A stretch of 64,000 nt of DNA from NCBI GenBank assembly GCA_029339505.1, contig JAQISU010000022.1, positions 16,560,001 through 16,624,000 on the forward strand, written 5' to 3'. Each line of letters opens with the position of its first letter. Position 1 is the first letter of the stretch. The position numbers and the translations under genes are program-made. Below are positions 34,316 through 47,509 of the stretch, one piece after another. Origin of the DNA: Unio delphinus (taxonomy: Eukaryota; Mollusca; Bivalvia; Unionida; Unionidae). The notes under the pieces are model-generated. The model did no database searches. It worked only from the letters and a program-made list of their open reading frames with translations, and had not been told where the DNA came from.

Positions 34316-35019
34316 CCACCACTTAGCTGTTGCAAGGCTGAAACTTAAGCTGAAAAAGAACTGGATGGACACAAAAGAGAAGAAAATAAGGTATAATATC
34401 GGCCTGTTGAAAGATGCAAATACTAAAGAAGAAAACAGACTTACTCTTAACAACAAGTACCAAGTGCTACAAGAGTTGCTTGAAGACGAGGTAGACAGCG
34501 TGCACAACAGAGGGCAGAAAGTTAAGGAGGCAGTAAAATCAACATGCCAAGAAGTACTAGGCCAAATGAAGCACCAGCAGAAAGAATAGATTGCAGCAAA
34601 AACATTGTGCAAATTCCTGGAGCGTAAACAGAAACAATCAGCAGTAAATAGCAGTAAGAAAAAGTAAAGGTATAAAAAGTGTACACTGACGCCCACAGAG
34701 AAGTGAAAAGAGCCATTAAGATATTCAAGAGAAACTAACTTGAAGGACTGGCAGCAGAGGCAGAAGAAGCGGCCGAAAGTGGAAACCTGAAGAAGCTAAG
34801 AAGCTTACGACATCACCAAGAAGCTTTCGGGCAAGTATAGCAAAACAGAGAGACCCGTAAAGGACAAGCAGGGAAAGACTATACCAAGTGCAGAACAATA
34901 AAAAGGAACATTTTCAAGAACTGTAGAACAGGCCAGCACTACCAAATCCCCCAGAAATCCACCCAGCCAACGCAGATCTCCCCATAACCTGTGACAATCC
35001 CACCAAAAACGAGATCAGA

Positions 35020-36369
35020 AAAGCCATCACCCAGCTGAAGAACGGCAAGGCTGCTGGACCTGATGACATCCCAGCAGAAGCCCTCGGAGCAGACCTAGAG
35101 ACTTCAGTGGAAATGCTATACCCTCTCTTTCTGACGATATGGGAGGAAGAAAAAATACAACTGACTGGAAGGAGGGACACCTCATCAAGATCTCAAAGAA
35201 AGGCGTCCTCAGCAACTGCTCCAATTATAGAGCAATCATACTCTTGTCAGTACCAGGAAAAGTCTTCAACAGGGTCCTCTTGGAGAGGATGAAGGAGTCC
35301 GTCGACCCCCAGTTACGAGATGAGCAAGCGGGCTTTCGGCAAAACAGATCGTGTACGGACCAAACAGCTACTATACGCATCATAGTCGAACAATCACTGG
35401 AGTGGAATTCTTCGCTCTACATCAACTTTGTCGATTATGAAAAGGCATTTGACAGTGTAGACCGAGAGACACTCTGGAAACGTCTTCGCCACTATGACAT
35501 TCCAACCAAGAAGGTGAACCTGATCAATAACACTTACAACGGAATGTCCAACAGAGTCATTCATGCAGGACAGCACACAGACACCTTCCTAGTGCGTTAG
35601 GCAAAGCTGCTTGCTGTCACCATTTCCCTTCCTTCTCGTCATCGACTGGATTATGACGACGACCACCAGTGGACGGAGAAATGGGATCCAGTGGACATGG
35701 TGGAGTCAACTTGAGGACCTAGACTTTGCCGATGACCTAGCGCTCTTGTCCCACAGTCAGCGGCAAATGCAGGATAATACCGATATACTGGCAGCCACAT
35801 ATTCACCGGTTGGCCTCAACATACACAAAGAGAAGACCAAGATCCTCAAGATCAATTATATCAGTAACAACCCAGTCACTCTGCAGGGAAGTCTCATGAA
35901 AAACATGGAGTCCTTCACGTACCTAGGAAGCATTATCAACCAGTAGGGTGGCACATACGCAGATTTCAAGGCACGGATTGGACAGGCGAGAGCAGCTTTC
36001 ATACAGTTCAAGAATATCTGGAGCTCCAAACAAATTTTCTTGACTACCAAGATCAGACTGTTCAATTCCAACGTGACGTCAGTCCTACTGTATGGAGTAG
36101 AGACCTGGAGAACCACCAAGTCCACAGTAAAGAGAGTTCAGACCTTCATCAACAGCTGCCTAAGAAGAATTATCCAGACAAACTGGAAAGTCACCATCAG
36201 CAACAACAACCTGTGGCAGAGAACGTCCCAGCTTCCAGCAGAGGATGAGATCAAGAAGAGAAGGTGGGGTTGGATACGACACACTCTACGTAAGCCGCCA
36301 ACCAACATTACCAGACAGGCATTGAGGGAGAAGGGGACGACCAAGAAACACCTGGCGATGCGACCTTGA
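35020..36369 (+). pseudogene. LINE reverse transcriptase and C-terminal segment, frameshifted
   Basis: Motifs in order are a NGKAAGPDDIPAEALG segment (about 35041), CSNYRAIILLSVPGKVFNRV, RDEQAGFRQNRSCTDQ, LYINFVDYEKAFDSVDRETL (palm, catalytic Asp in FVDYEKAFD), then LLSPFPFLLVIDWIM and LDFADDLALLSHS (FADD in place of YADD). The C-terminal part includes [28 protein letters not shown] and [16 protein letters not shown] stop at about 35600 and frame changes near 35140, 35600 and 35945 interrupt it. Confidence 0.9.
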
Positions 36370-36558
36370 GACGGACATCACTCAGATTGGTCACACTTGG
36401 AGTCAGTTTGAGGGGACTGCACAGGACACAAGCCTCTGGCGATGTTTTGTGGGCGGCCTATAACTTTGAACACTCCAGCTTCTACGACATCAGTCGCAAG
36501 TATATGCCCTAAACTGCTACGATACAGCATCGAGAGAAAAAAACGCAATACAATCACA

Positions 36559-36560
<2 letters not shown>

Positions 36561-36641
<81 letters not shown>
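36561..36641. repeat. (TA)n microsatellite at the LINE 3' end
   Basis: About 40 TA dinucleotides directly after the last LINE-related sequence. Confidence 0.96.
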
Positions 36642-36643
<2 letters not shown>

Positions 36644-36644
36644 T

Positions 36645-37109
36645 AATGTTGAAACAACATAGAGCGGTTGTAATATGATAGTTATCAGAGCGTAACATAT
36701 TTAAGCACAAGATTTTGATGACTGTAAGTTTACATGTAAGGAATTTTTTTCTTCTTTCTACATTCAAACATGAATTTCTGAGTGGCCTTGGCAAGCTTGC
36801 AGTTGATGTATGGGGCTAATAATTTATCCAGTTACCTTAATTCTGTTTTTAAATCAACATTTATCCGTGCTTGATTTATCCATCCAACATAGACTACTAC
36901 ATTTATACAATACTATCTGGGTTATGCATATTAACATGTCATATTAGTTCAGTCATAGACAGCCTCCGTGAGTAATGTAGAAAACTGATCATAAACAGCT
37001 AGTACTAGAAGTTAATTTTGTGTTGTTTGGAGTTACGTTTAGACTATCTTAATTTCATAAATGTGTACTAGAGGGTCTACAGATAGCACAGATGTATGGT
37101 CTGTACATC

Positions 37110-37110
<1 letters not shown>
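36645..37110. other. No recognisable feature
   Basis: AT-rich spacer between two microsatellites; nothing could be supported. Confidence 0.4.

Positions 37111-37111
<1 letters not shown>

Positions 37112-37187
<76 letters not shown>
37112..37187. repeat. (GA)n microsatellite
   Basis: About 38 GA dinucleotides. The Arg-Glu repeat frame through it is an artefact. Confidence 0.97.
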
Positions 37188-37189
<2 letters not shown>

Positions 37190-37203
37190 ATGTTATACCT
37201 ACT

Positions 37204-37293
37204 AAGTAGTTCCAAATGTTATATCGCCACTGTGGTGACATATACGGGAACATGAAGTAGTCCCAAATGTGATATCGCCACTGTGGTGACATA
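37204..37293. repeat. Tandem pair of a 51-bp unit
   Basis: AAGTAGTTCCAAATGTTATA and GAAGTAGTCCCAAATGTGAT start two units that both contain ATATCGCCACTGTGGTGACA. A third copy occurs alone at 39148..39194, so the unit is part of a dispersed repeat. Confidence 0.8.
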
Positions 37294-38426
37294 CAGAGGG
37301 CGCCCACCAGTTATTGTGTACTTTTGAGAGAGTGTGCATACAAGGTGAAGTTGTTTGCATTTAAAACATGCACCGTGGAGAGAATGTTGGCATACCTCTG
37401 TAAAGGGGAAAATTTCTGGCATTAGTTGAGGCCAGAGAACCATTAGTTAGATTTATGGAGACAAGCCCGTGTCATAGGGTGTTCTGCCTAGTATAATAAT
37501 GTATATTAACAGTGGGACTGTAATTAGAATCTTGTTTATTCAGCAGCGAGACTGACTGCTAGATTCACGGTAAAGTTCAATTTTCGTGGGAAAGTTGTCA
37601 AACTTGAGAAAATGCAGAAATCATGTTACTTAAAACGACCAGGTCAGGCTGACCCGACTTTAGCGACTCTACGAAAGGGCGGCAAAATATATTTGATTCT
37701 GATTGGTCACGTTAAATAAGGGGTGTGTTTTCACACAAAATTTCGTAAGATTTAATATTGCCCTTGTTGAAATTGAAGTCAGACTAAACTTTCCTGCAAG
37801 AGGTTAAAGAGAAAAATCAATACGGACTCCGGGGGATTCGCAAGAAATTCCCTCGTAACGTAAGAAAGTGCGGTCAGAGCTCTTTTGGGACGTATTGATG
37901 TTACGTAAATTGAGACGTATACTGTGGAAAAGAAACTGGAGGAGATTGCAGTGCGACGCATATTCCAGTGGTGAAATCCGCATCGTGCTTAAATTCTACG
38001 TGTTCAGAGGGTATCTTGAGACGGATGGTAGAAAGTGTCCTAAAGCCAAAAGTCTGAACATAGAAACGAAGACTGTGGACTATCAGGTGATGAAATCGTA
38101 CAAGGCGTTGATAACGATTTCATCACTCGATCATATGATGATTTAAAGCTCTCAGTAACAGATTGGCTAATTTATTTAAATCTATTTTTATTGTAATTCT
38201 GTGAAAGTTTTATTTCTAAAGCAGAGTGTATTCCTCATGAAAGGAAGTTTTCACAGTTGTGTATGTACTTGATTAAATTGTTTGTTTCTCTTTACGGGGC
38301 TCATATTTGTTTGTTCAATATACCTGCTCAGTTTACTATATCTATTCCCATACTCGAACCGGGGTAATGATATCGAGGGCGGTCATCTCTTAGATAACGA
38401 GTACCAAAGAAAGGGGTGGGTTATAG

Positions 38427-38429
<3 letters not shown>

Positions 38430-38481
<52 letters not shown>
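38430..38481. repeat. (ATT)n microsatellite
   Basis: About 17 ATT triplets. Confidence 0.96.
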
Positions 38482-38482
<1 letters not shown>

Positions 38483-39147
38483 CAACCACGTGACGAGTGG
38501 GGTTATAATATATAATAACTAATACATTATCATCATTCTCATCACCACCAGACCTAGACCCGCCAGCAGCACCTAACAAACTCTGTGCTACTTTAATATA
38601 ATGTGGCTGATATGTCTTTAGATATTGTACTTTTGGAATTGTAAAAGATCTAATCACACTGCTCACTAAAATGACTGCTCCCTTGTACTCCAAAAATCGG
38701 CCTGATTTTGTCTAAAGTACACTAAACTTAGCAGCTATTAAAATAAGGTAAATGAACTTTGCCAGACTAGACAATGCCAGCTTCCGAAAGTGCAATGAAT
38801 GAATTATAAAATACATAAAATGTATTTATATAAATAAAAAAACAGTTATCAATTCTTTTTTATACAATAGACCTGTGAAGCTCAGGAAGTAAAAATGACC
38901 AAGTGGAGCTAGCACTATTTTTGTAAGATGCGCATCTGGATTAAGGCCAAGCTGTATACTCTATAACCCATATTACGCCCATCAGTCATCCACCAAGATA
39001 AAGATAACTAAAGGTTCTTTGAAAATGCCTAATATATCCAAAGTCTTTTTAATGCTAACCAGCATAACCAGAGAGGAAAGCCTGTGAAATTATTTTTCGT
39101 TAAAATTCTACATTTATGCAAATACGAAACTGTAGAGCGCCAACAAT

Positions 39148-39194
39148 GGGAACAGAAAGTAGTTCCAGATGTGATTTCGTCACTGTGGTGACAT
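39148..39194. repeat. Single dispersed copy of the 51-bp unit
   Basis: GGGAACAGAAAGTAGTTCCA followed by GATGTGATTTCGTCACTGTG matches the pair at 37204..37293. Confidence 0.7.
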
Positions 39195-39327
39195 AACTTT
39201 TTTTCCATTGAAATATTTCAATATCTCACTATATACAATAAACATTAAATAGAGAATTTGAAATCTGTTTAGGAGAATGAAAATTTAAAAGATCTTAAAA
39301 TGTTTCTGTTTAAAGTGTGTGGTTTGG

Positions 39328-39632
39328 ATTTTTAACGCAGCTTCAGCAATTTTTTTAGTCATATCGCTACGATGTCGACAGTATGGCAGTTCGTGCTCGT
39401 GTCTAGCACATAGGCATCATGCCGCAGACATGTAGCATCATGTCCCACCCAGTCACATTATCTCGACAATGGGCCAACCAGTTCTAACACTAACATCTTA
39501 ATGTTGAGCGCCTAGTGATGCAGCTGTTAGTATCAGTTTTAGAAGTATCTAGGAGCACTCGGCCAGGGTTCCAACCCGCGACCTTCCGCATCCGAGGCGG
39601 ACGCTCTAACCTCTAGGCCACCGCAGCGGTCT
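39328..39632 (-). mobile_element. tRNA-derived SINE, family A, copy 2 (most complete)
   Basis: On the minus strand the head reads GACCGCTGCGGTGGCCTAGA, then GGTTAGAGCGTCCGCCTCGG with an A-box-like GGCCTAGAGG, and a B-box GGTTGGAACC. The body follows with GCTCAACATTAAG, GTTAGAACTGGTTGGCCC, ATAATGTGACTGGGTGGGAC, GCGGCATGATGCC, then CATCGTAGCGATATGACT and the 3' end GCTGCGTTAAAAATCC. It carries internal promoter boxes for RNA polymerase III but is too altered to be a tRNA gene. Confidence 0.88.
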
Positions 39633-39639
39633 TCGGTTT

Positions 39640-40245
39640 AAAGATTTACAATAATATTTGATTATGGTATGAACAGGTTAAGATAGCAGGTAATAATAAC
39701 ATATAATGGTTTCGTTGATAGGTTTTGATACCATTAAGAACATGTATTCATTATGGCTTGATGTACTAAAAATGTTATATTGCATGGCTTAAACACTACA
39801 GGCTTACTGATTTTACATGTTTATGAAGGGAGGGAATTCCACTGAAAATTGCATCATTAGTAAAAGATGTATTTATAGATGTCCTCAAAAGTAAGGACTT
39901 ATCTAAAAGCCAGTGCTTGATATTTATCTTGACAGTCTAATGTTGAATTGAATTATTGCAGCAACAATACTGCTTGGCGACCATATCTAATTATGTAAAT
40001 TTAAAGGTTTTCAGGTCGTATCTGGTGTGACATATGACAAGGTCAACAATTTTATGTAATCACAGATTACAATCGTTTTAGCTTTACAATATTCCCAAAA
40101 GAGGTCAGACAAACAGAAAAGAATAATACGGCTCGATAGAATGTAAAACTGTGTGGTCGGACACCACGCCGTCTCGAGTTACCTCGCTTTGTTTAAGAAC
40201 CGATTTAATTGCAACTGCCCAAGACATTTTCTTTCTTGCAATATA
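39640..40245. other. No recognisable feature
   Basis: AT-rich sequence between a SINE and a microsatellite, with no supported gene. Confidence 0.4.
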
Positions 40246-40247
40246 CA

Positions 40248-40371
<124 letters not shown>

Positions 40372-41931
40372 CGCAATAACTTTACACAAATCTTTACACA
40401 CTGATGGGCATGATTCATGAAAAAAATAAACAAAATGTTGAATATTATAAATAATAACAAAAGAAAAATGCAAATATATTACATGTACATAAATCTGCCT
40501 TTATTATGAATGTCATCATTTTGAGTGTTATTGATGACTGAACGGGAAGGGTTGGTCTATATGAATTTCATCTGAACGTTATTGACATAGTCTTAATAGT
40601 TTTCAGTGGGGGATGGGGGCAAACATGCAGTGGTCAGCCATTATTTTTTACGGATATAGGCCAAAACATGTTTAGAGGTGAAATGGGGGTGGGGGTCATT
40701 GTGTAACTTTCCCAGCCTGGTCTCTATGTTCTTTGCGTATTTCTATCAGCTTTGTCGCTACATGGGTTGTCGGGTTGTCTGTTTATGTTTGTCCCGCCGC
40801 ATCGTTGGTCCGACCTTTTCCCTCTGTTTGTCTGTCTGTTCATTGATCTAATTGCCCAATAGTTTGCATGTTTGATGTTGCCGATTTTCTCTAACTTTGT
40901 ACATTTTTATATCCAAAGTCATAACGTTGGTGTCGACTGCATGCATTATTATCTAAAGAAACACCTACACAAAAATATGTTTGTACACTTTACTTATAGT
41001 GTGTGCAGTTTAAAAATTTTCATATTACAATATGTTAACAGGACATTTTATGTGCCCTGATTAATCCAAATAAGCACATGATATTCAAGCGCAGTATTCT
41101 CTTTATTGAATTATCGTTTCTAGAATATCGAGCTTTGATGTATATTGCTTTTCTCGTATACATAGCATTGAACCCTAGGCTGCATTATTTTAAAGTTTGA
41201 AAAAATGTACACGTTAATGTTGGCTTGTCCCAAAAGCAATGATTGATCATCTCGATCTTTCAGACACTTGAGTGAGTTTTTTACTTTCTCACTGGGCTGA
41301 AGGAGGGTGGGGATACAAAAAAGTAATAATAAGAAATTAAAAAAAAAAACAACAACAATGCTTTCATATAATTATCTTTCGATATATTAAGCACGCATTT
41401 TCATGTTTACATAAACATACATCATTGATAAAAATTCCATCTGACGAACATAGTAGAACCGTATATATTTACGATTTTTTTTATTAGTCTTTAATTAATT
41501 TACTTCCAAGGCAGCCCTATAAAATTAATAAGGATAAGATTATATACTGAACACATTAGCATCTTTTGGAGCGAATTTCCATGTATATGAAATAAGTTAT
41601 CGAGCAGCTTTAAAATTTATTTTTATAATTTACTGAAATAAAACACGTAGATTATTACCATAGGAACTGAAACTACAAATATAAATATAATATACTGTAA
41701 TATAATTTATGAAATCTTGAAATTTACTTTTTTAAGAATATTGCAAATTATTTTCAATAAGCATATACCTTAAGCTGAAACATTTATTCGCCAAATACTG
41801 CATGTTTGTTGGATGTTATTAGTACGTCATGTCACGTGATTTGGTAGGCGGTGCGATCTATCAAGGTCAATTCCGACTCGAAATAAAAAAAAAAAATTCT
41901 TCTAGTTCCAAAATCAAATAATGCAATAATC

Positions 41932-41963
<32 letters not shown>

Positions 41964-43255
41964 CACATTACAGTAAATTTGGGAATTTCTGCATCCAGTA
42001 ATTATCCTTTCACATGAATATTCCAACAATGGAATGTAAAAACTGACCCACGTAAGAGTTAACAGGGATTTTGTGTACCATAACCGATATCAAACTATGT
42101 GACATCACACACATTGGACATCCTGTGTTGAAAAATGATTTTGTCTGTGTAAAATGTTCTATTTATTCGGAAAGACACTTGCTCTTTGATTTACATTTTG
42201 CAACAACATTCTACTTTTCAGTGCTAATGGTTGAAGAATTGCGTCCGGGACTACTTTTACGCGCAATAAATGAATGTTACATCGACTAAGTCAGAATGAA
42301 CAAGGGTATTCCTTCTTCTTCCCTTCTAAAGAATTTCCATTAAAATAAACCTGCGTGGTATACAGAATACCTAAGGGTAATGATTAAATATTACATTTAC
42401 GAAACTCGTTCAATAATGTACAGGCTTTGCTCTCTAAGATTCGCAAAAGCTGGACGTTGTTCAACTCGTTTCATAAATTTAGTATTTAATCTTTACCTAT
42501 ATGGGATCCTCGATATATGTAACGCGTGTCATAACTCCTCATGACGCTGCATATAACGCTATGACGTATTGAAAATAAAAGGGACACAGTAAAATAAAAT
42601 ATGTATTTTGCCTAATACGATAAACAGGATCTTCCAATTGTAATCAGTTTAAATAAAAATATATTAAACTAGTCGAAGAGAACAATTTATCAACGACTTT
42701 CTTAAATTTCATTGTAAATGAGCACTCGAGCATGATCCTCTATATATAAAATGTACAAAATACGCATAGCACATGCAGCCATGCAGAGTACATACATTTG
42801 GCTTTTACACCATCAATGTCCAAAATCAGAAATCATTGAAAGATCCTGTCGGGAAGAATAATCTTTGATCCTTAATTCCTTCGTAGCCCCAGGTAAAGAA
42901 ACATAAAACGCAAGTAATGCATGCTCTTGTCAAGAATATTGTATCTGAAGATAAGCGCTATTCTATTTTCTCAAATTTCACCACAAGTGGTTATTCTCAT
43001 ACAATGACCAATTCTCACGTCTGATAGAATTATACACTTTAGGAACTACAGTAGATGACACACATTGGTATTTGTTGTTGGAAAAAAATAGTTGAATTTC
43101 ACGTTATATTATGAACATTTTGAGTAGCATCAAACTCGCTCTAATAGATTCTGCCCAGAACTTGACCCCAGGCACTGGCGCCAGTGATCAAAATTACGGG
43201 ACCAGTCAGACAGTGAAGATAATTAATGCTATGCACAGCACTCCAATCATAAATT
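40372..43255. other. AT-rich stretch without recognisable gene
   Basis: Contains a poly-A tract (about 41937-41963) and isolated frames without motifs or splice borders. Nothing is supportable as a gene. Confidence 0.4.
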
Positions 43256-43258
43256 TTG

Positions 43259-43285
43259 CAACACACACACACACACACACACACA
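43259..43285. repeat. (CA)n microsatellite
   Basis: About 13 CA dinucleotides immediately before the AT palindrome. Confidence 0.95.
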
Positions 43286-43287
43286 AG

Positions 43288-43407
<120 letters not shown>

Positions 43408-43699
43408 ATATACAAGTCTGAAACGAAGCAGTTTTTAAACAAAGCTAGCTGTTTTACAATAAATGGAAGATATAGCATTCAACAGCTAGAAACTAACTAA
43501 AAACAGTATGGTATTAAATAAACGATGTACCCAAATACACATCTCCCTCGGATTAGATTGAAAGGGTTCCATTAATAACAGTATTAAGGAGCATGAAAAC
43601 TCTGATTTTTTTTCAATTAAAAAGTTTTAGAATGTGACAGATGTGTAATAAACTGAGTTATTGAAAATGTGCATCAATGATGTACACACGACAAGCACG

Positions 43700-46090
43700 A
43701 GAAACCTAAAAATATCCACAATTTTCCTAGCTGTGTGATACATGACATAAAGGAAGAAATGAAAAGATATAACCTTCATAAATACGAAGAAAAACTCTGA
43801 AAGAAAGATTTTATTAAAAGTTGATGAAGCCTATGAGATTTTGAACAAAATTAAATGTAATGTGAAACACATCAATGTCGATACAATAATAACGACATTT
43901 AATGCTTTCATTACCGAATGTCTTGCAAACTGCATAATACATTAAGCATTATTCCAGAACAAAATTTGCATAATGTTAAACATTCAACATAACATGGATA
44001 ACTAAACAACAATATAACTTTAATTATGTTGCAGATCTAAGCAATGGATTTCAGATTCAAAGACAAAAAAAAAAAAATAAGTCCAGCAGCCCAGCTTGTA
44101 TTGCGACCTAATTTCAAACAATATAATTGGTAAACCAATCGTTAACCTATTCAAGTGTCGATTGCGATTTACGAAATAAAGTCTACATCAATAATAGGAC
44201 CCAACTGTAACCATTAAACGTTTTAATAGCTTAATTTAAAACTACTGTGTTTACAATACACAAATCACAATCAAACTGGACTGGTTGTCGAATCTGATAG
44301 TGACGTTCAACATACAAAAAGGTACACGCTTTTAGAGTAGCAGACACATTGCAATTTTATTTCCATATGTGAAGAAAGCTGTTTGAACGTCAAGTACCTT
44401 GACCTTTATAAATTCCATTACTGCATGGCATGAAATAACCCAAGAAGACAAAGCTCACCCCCACACCCCAATTCTTGATCGATAATGGGTCATAAACCCA
44501 TAAAACGGTATACGAATGTTTTAGGAGTCTACATTTTCCGTTGTGTGTATTGCTTAAAAAGAATCTTATCAGGCTGCTAATAATTCGATGTATTTCTACT
44601 GCTAGCTTTAATCTCGCATTCTGACAAATCATTTCCCGATTTTTTTTTCAAGTCATCTCTGCTTTATAAATAGTAAATTATTTACAACGTAAAGGTGAAG
44701 AAAGTGTTTAGTATGTAGAAAAGGAATAGGAGATTGGTGTGCGGAAGCGGTATGTAGAGGCTTTTAAATTAATTACAAATTGTGTCCTGCTTCTCGCTGT
44801 AGTTTTAGTAGCATTTGTTAAACACTCTTTTCTACAAATTCTTTCAATCCTTCACCTAATGGTAATTGATCTATAACATTTTCACTAATTGTCTCAAAGT
44901 TGTATCCTTGTGTTGGATTTCTAACACAAATAAGCTCATGTACATTGAGCATTGTTCAGACGTTCTTGAATTGGTTGCATCTCCTTTCTCGTACGTTTCA
45001 AATGTACTCAATCCATTTCTCAAACACTGTAGCCTCAGATTTCGCTTTCAAAGTTTTCAAATCGACAAGATTCAAAGAATTCACATACCTCCTTAATTCT
45101 CCTTCTTGTTTGATATAAAGTCAGAATAGTGCATGTGGACGTTTTCAGCTCTGAATTCTCAAGTGGTAATCGTTGTTGACATTTTCTGATTCTCGTACCT
45201 GATCATCTAATGGATCTTTGCACTCTAATGTAGAGCTATTTAGAAGACAATAAGGAAAACGTTAGAAACTTCAAGTAGAATTAAAAATATCATAGTATGC
45301 TACCACAATACCTGACATTATGGTATAAGCTCAGATTTTTCGTTCAACTGTAGCGGGATGTGGAATCACTAGAATGATTTGTTGAAGAAAATAAGTATCA
45401 ATGAAAACCAATGGTAACAAAAAGTTTAAGAAGACGACGAAATAGAAAAATGTATAATCAGAACGTTAATCAGTATCAGCGACATCACAAAGAAAACGAT
45501 CAATGAAAATGAAACCATCCATGAAGCGTTTACTTTGATCATTAACGAGTTTAAAAGGACAGAGAGATACAAAATCGCAATCAGAAAGAAAATAAAGAAA
45601 AGCCATGAACTTAGAGACTCAACGAAGATAGACAATAAGGAAGTGAAGAACATGAAAGTCGAAGAGAGTAACGTCTCCCTCTTAGTAAGAGGGGTAGTTA
45701 ATTGGATTTAGCTACGTTATTTTGAGAATGACCTCCATCGATACTTTGACCCACTGTGAGTGCAAAGATAGAATATCAGCAGAGAACTGGGCAAGATTAT
45801 TGAGACAAAATAATTCCATACGAGCCCACTTAGACAAGAAAAAGAAGAAGAAAAAAAAATTAATCAAAAACATTATTAATGGAAATTTCAATTCAACTTT
45901 AATGATATCAACAAGATTTAATAGCAGTGTCTTAAGTTGGATGTATTTCATCATCATAACGAGTGGTGGAAAGAGCACAATGTGGACGACTGATTGCGTC
46001 ACCTTCCTCTCCACCGTGTTCCAACGTTTCCTATTTCCTCGAGTCTTCCTATTCCGAATGCCTCGTCCTTCTTGGACTTCCTAGATTTTA
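43700..46090. other. AT-rich region with broken frames on both strands, unidentified
   Basis: Some segments look protein-like: plus strand IHNFPSCVIHDIKEEMKRYN (about 43720), minus strand ELRRYVNSLNLVDLKTLKAK (about 45100) and LNVHELICVRNPTQGYNFET (about 44950), and a 90-codon lysine-rich plus-strand frame at about 45430-45710. They are on different strands, lack motifs and are within what random AT-rich DNA can give. I report them without calling a gene. Confidence 0.25.
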
Positions 46091-46099
46091 CTCTGAACT

Positions 46100-46905
46100 C
46101 GTCACTTCCCCCTTTCGATCAAGGTTGTCACTTTAAATTTATATTACTTATTACTTATTTATATTCACGTTAATGTCACTCGGCCGATCATAAGTAGTGG
46201 TTTCTATATATAAATTTTAAAAAGTCATAAGAAAATCGTTTGTTTCTTCAGTCCGTATCTCTGAATTACGTTATATAACTTTTCCCTTTGACGAATTACT
46301 ATTTAACACGGAAATTCAGCTTTCTTTCTCTTTCTGAAAACCGTGTTAAGATATCCGGTCCATTTTATTGAATCGGAACACTGACCCCTTTTAAGTTTTA
46401 ACAATGTTATGGAAGAAAGTAATTATAAAGGTCGAAATGACCCTTCACAAAGACTCCCCGGTCTAAATATGATAAAATCTTAATGCTCGGTGCATTCAAC
46501 TTTAAAATTCACTGCTTATTCAAAATTCGATACTTCGCAAAGAGGACCCAGAGAAATTTAAGGGAAAGGAAAATTAATTTTTAGATCACGACACTGGGTG
46601 TCCAACAGATGTCACGACACAGGTTCAAAACAAAATGTTTAAACATAATACGATCAAAAAAGTGAGTTGATACTCATTCCATCAGACGAAATCTATTTTA
46701 CAAATCCATTTGGCAATTAAAATGGAAAGCCAGCGATATTTTGACGTCAAACCTTTTTATTGTTACTGGTTCCTACAATATTACAATCAACCTACACATA
46801 TCATGATCTTTTATTCCATCAATGCTAAAAATGAAACACATAATATATGATATTCCTGATTGATTTACAACCTGGAACTCTGCATGTGGGTTTGAAACGT
46901 GAAAA
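46100..46905. other. No recognisable feature
   Basis: AT-rich spacer without supported gene, RNA or repeat. Confidence 0.4.
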
Positions 46906-46908
46906 GTT

Positions 46909-46910
<2 letters not shown>

Positions 46911-46977
<67 letters not shown>

Positions 46978-46990
46978 TATATATATATAA
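46911..46990. repeat. (AT)n microsatellite
   Basis: About 30 AT dinucleotides, one TAAATATA interruption, then a short further run. Confidence 0.96.
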
Positions 46991-47076
46991 AATCTCAAAT
47001 TAATCTAATAGTTATTAGAGTTGACGCTCGATTTACATCAATTCAATTTACGCACTTTAATTTTAACGCTATTTTT

Positions 47077-47340
47077 AACGAAGTCCGCCTCGGTCGTGGG
47101 TTTGATCCCTGGCCTAGTCATATAAAAGACTTTAAAAATGGTACGAACAGCTGCCACGCTTGGTGCTCAGCATTAAGAGGTTAGTTTTAGGACTGGTCGG
47201 TCTGATATCAGGATCTTGTGACTGGGTGGGACATCATGATACATGTCTGCAACTTGATGCCCCAATGCTAGGCATCACTATAAACTACCGCACTGCAGAC
47301 ATCGTAGCAATATGACTGAATTGGTTTTAAAGCTACGTTC

Positions 47341-47345
<5 letters not shown>
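47077..47345 (+). mobile_element. tRNA-derived SINE, family A, copy 3 (5' truncated)
   Basis: It starts inside the tRNA-like head at GTCCGCCTCGGTCGTGGGTT, so the A box is missing; a decayed B box GGTTTGATCC remains. The body is well kept: AAAGACTTTAAAAATGG, GGTGCTCAGCATTAAG, GACTGGTCGGTCTGATATCA, GTGACTGGGTGGGACATCAT, TGATGCCCCAATGCTAGGCA and GCTACGTTCAAAATC. A (TC)n tract follows directly at the 3' end. Confidence 0.87.

Positions 47346-47424
<79 letters not shown>
47345..47424. repeat. (TC)n microsatellite at the SINE 3' end
   Basis: About 40 TC dinucleotides that abut the SINE tail, possibly grown from it. Confidence 0.97.
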
Positions 47425-47426
<2 letters not shown>

Positions 47427-47509
47427 GACACATCAAGGTGTACATATCTTAAAATATGCAAACTGTGGACCTGACGATAAAACAACTAATATAATGAAAT
47501 TAGCTTTTA

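Larger units (their letters stand above)
33425..36555 (+). mobile_element. Non-LTR retrotransposon (I/Nimb- or RTE-like), nearly full but broken
   Basis: The plus strand carries an endonuclease followed by a reverse transcriptase and a conserved C-terminal tail in consecutive but frameshifted frames. The protein pattern is one I know from many marine invertebrate genomes. The region is clearly richer in G+C than its surroundings, which marks a later arrival. The 3' end runs into a long (AT)n tract at 36561, possibly its tail. Clade naming is uncertain. Several frameshifts and stops make it inactive. Confidence 0.9.
37300..39325. other. Mostly featureless, mixed composition
   Basis: The part at 37600-38150 is less AT-rich, and a 92-codon plus-strand frame lies there (37868..38146, starting MRSELFWDVL). 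It has no recognisable motif and I do not call it a gene. The rest is AT-rich with the (ATT)n tract. Confidence 0.35.

Noticed and set aside
37868..38146. 92-codon plus-strand frame in a less AT-rich patch
   Set aside because: No recognisable motif or convincing exon borders; left as unexplained sequence rather than a gene.
39560..39632. tRNA gene on the minus strand
   Set aside because: This is the head of a SINE; the B box is altered (GGTTGGAACC) and SINE body follows without a terminator.
45426..45653. Hydrophobic minus-strand frame resembling a membrane protein
   Set aside because: The opposite strand is a lysine-rich frame of the same length; the hydrophobic reading is the usual complement effect of A-rich DNA.
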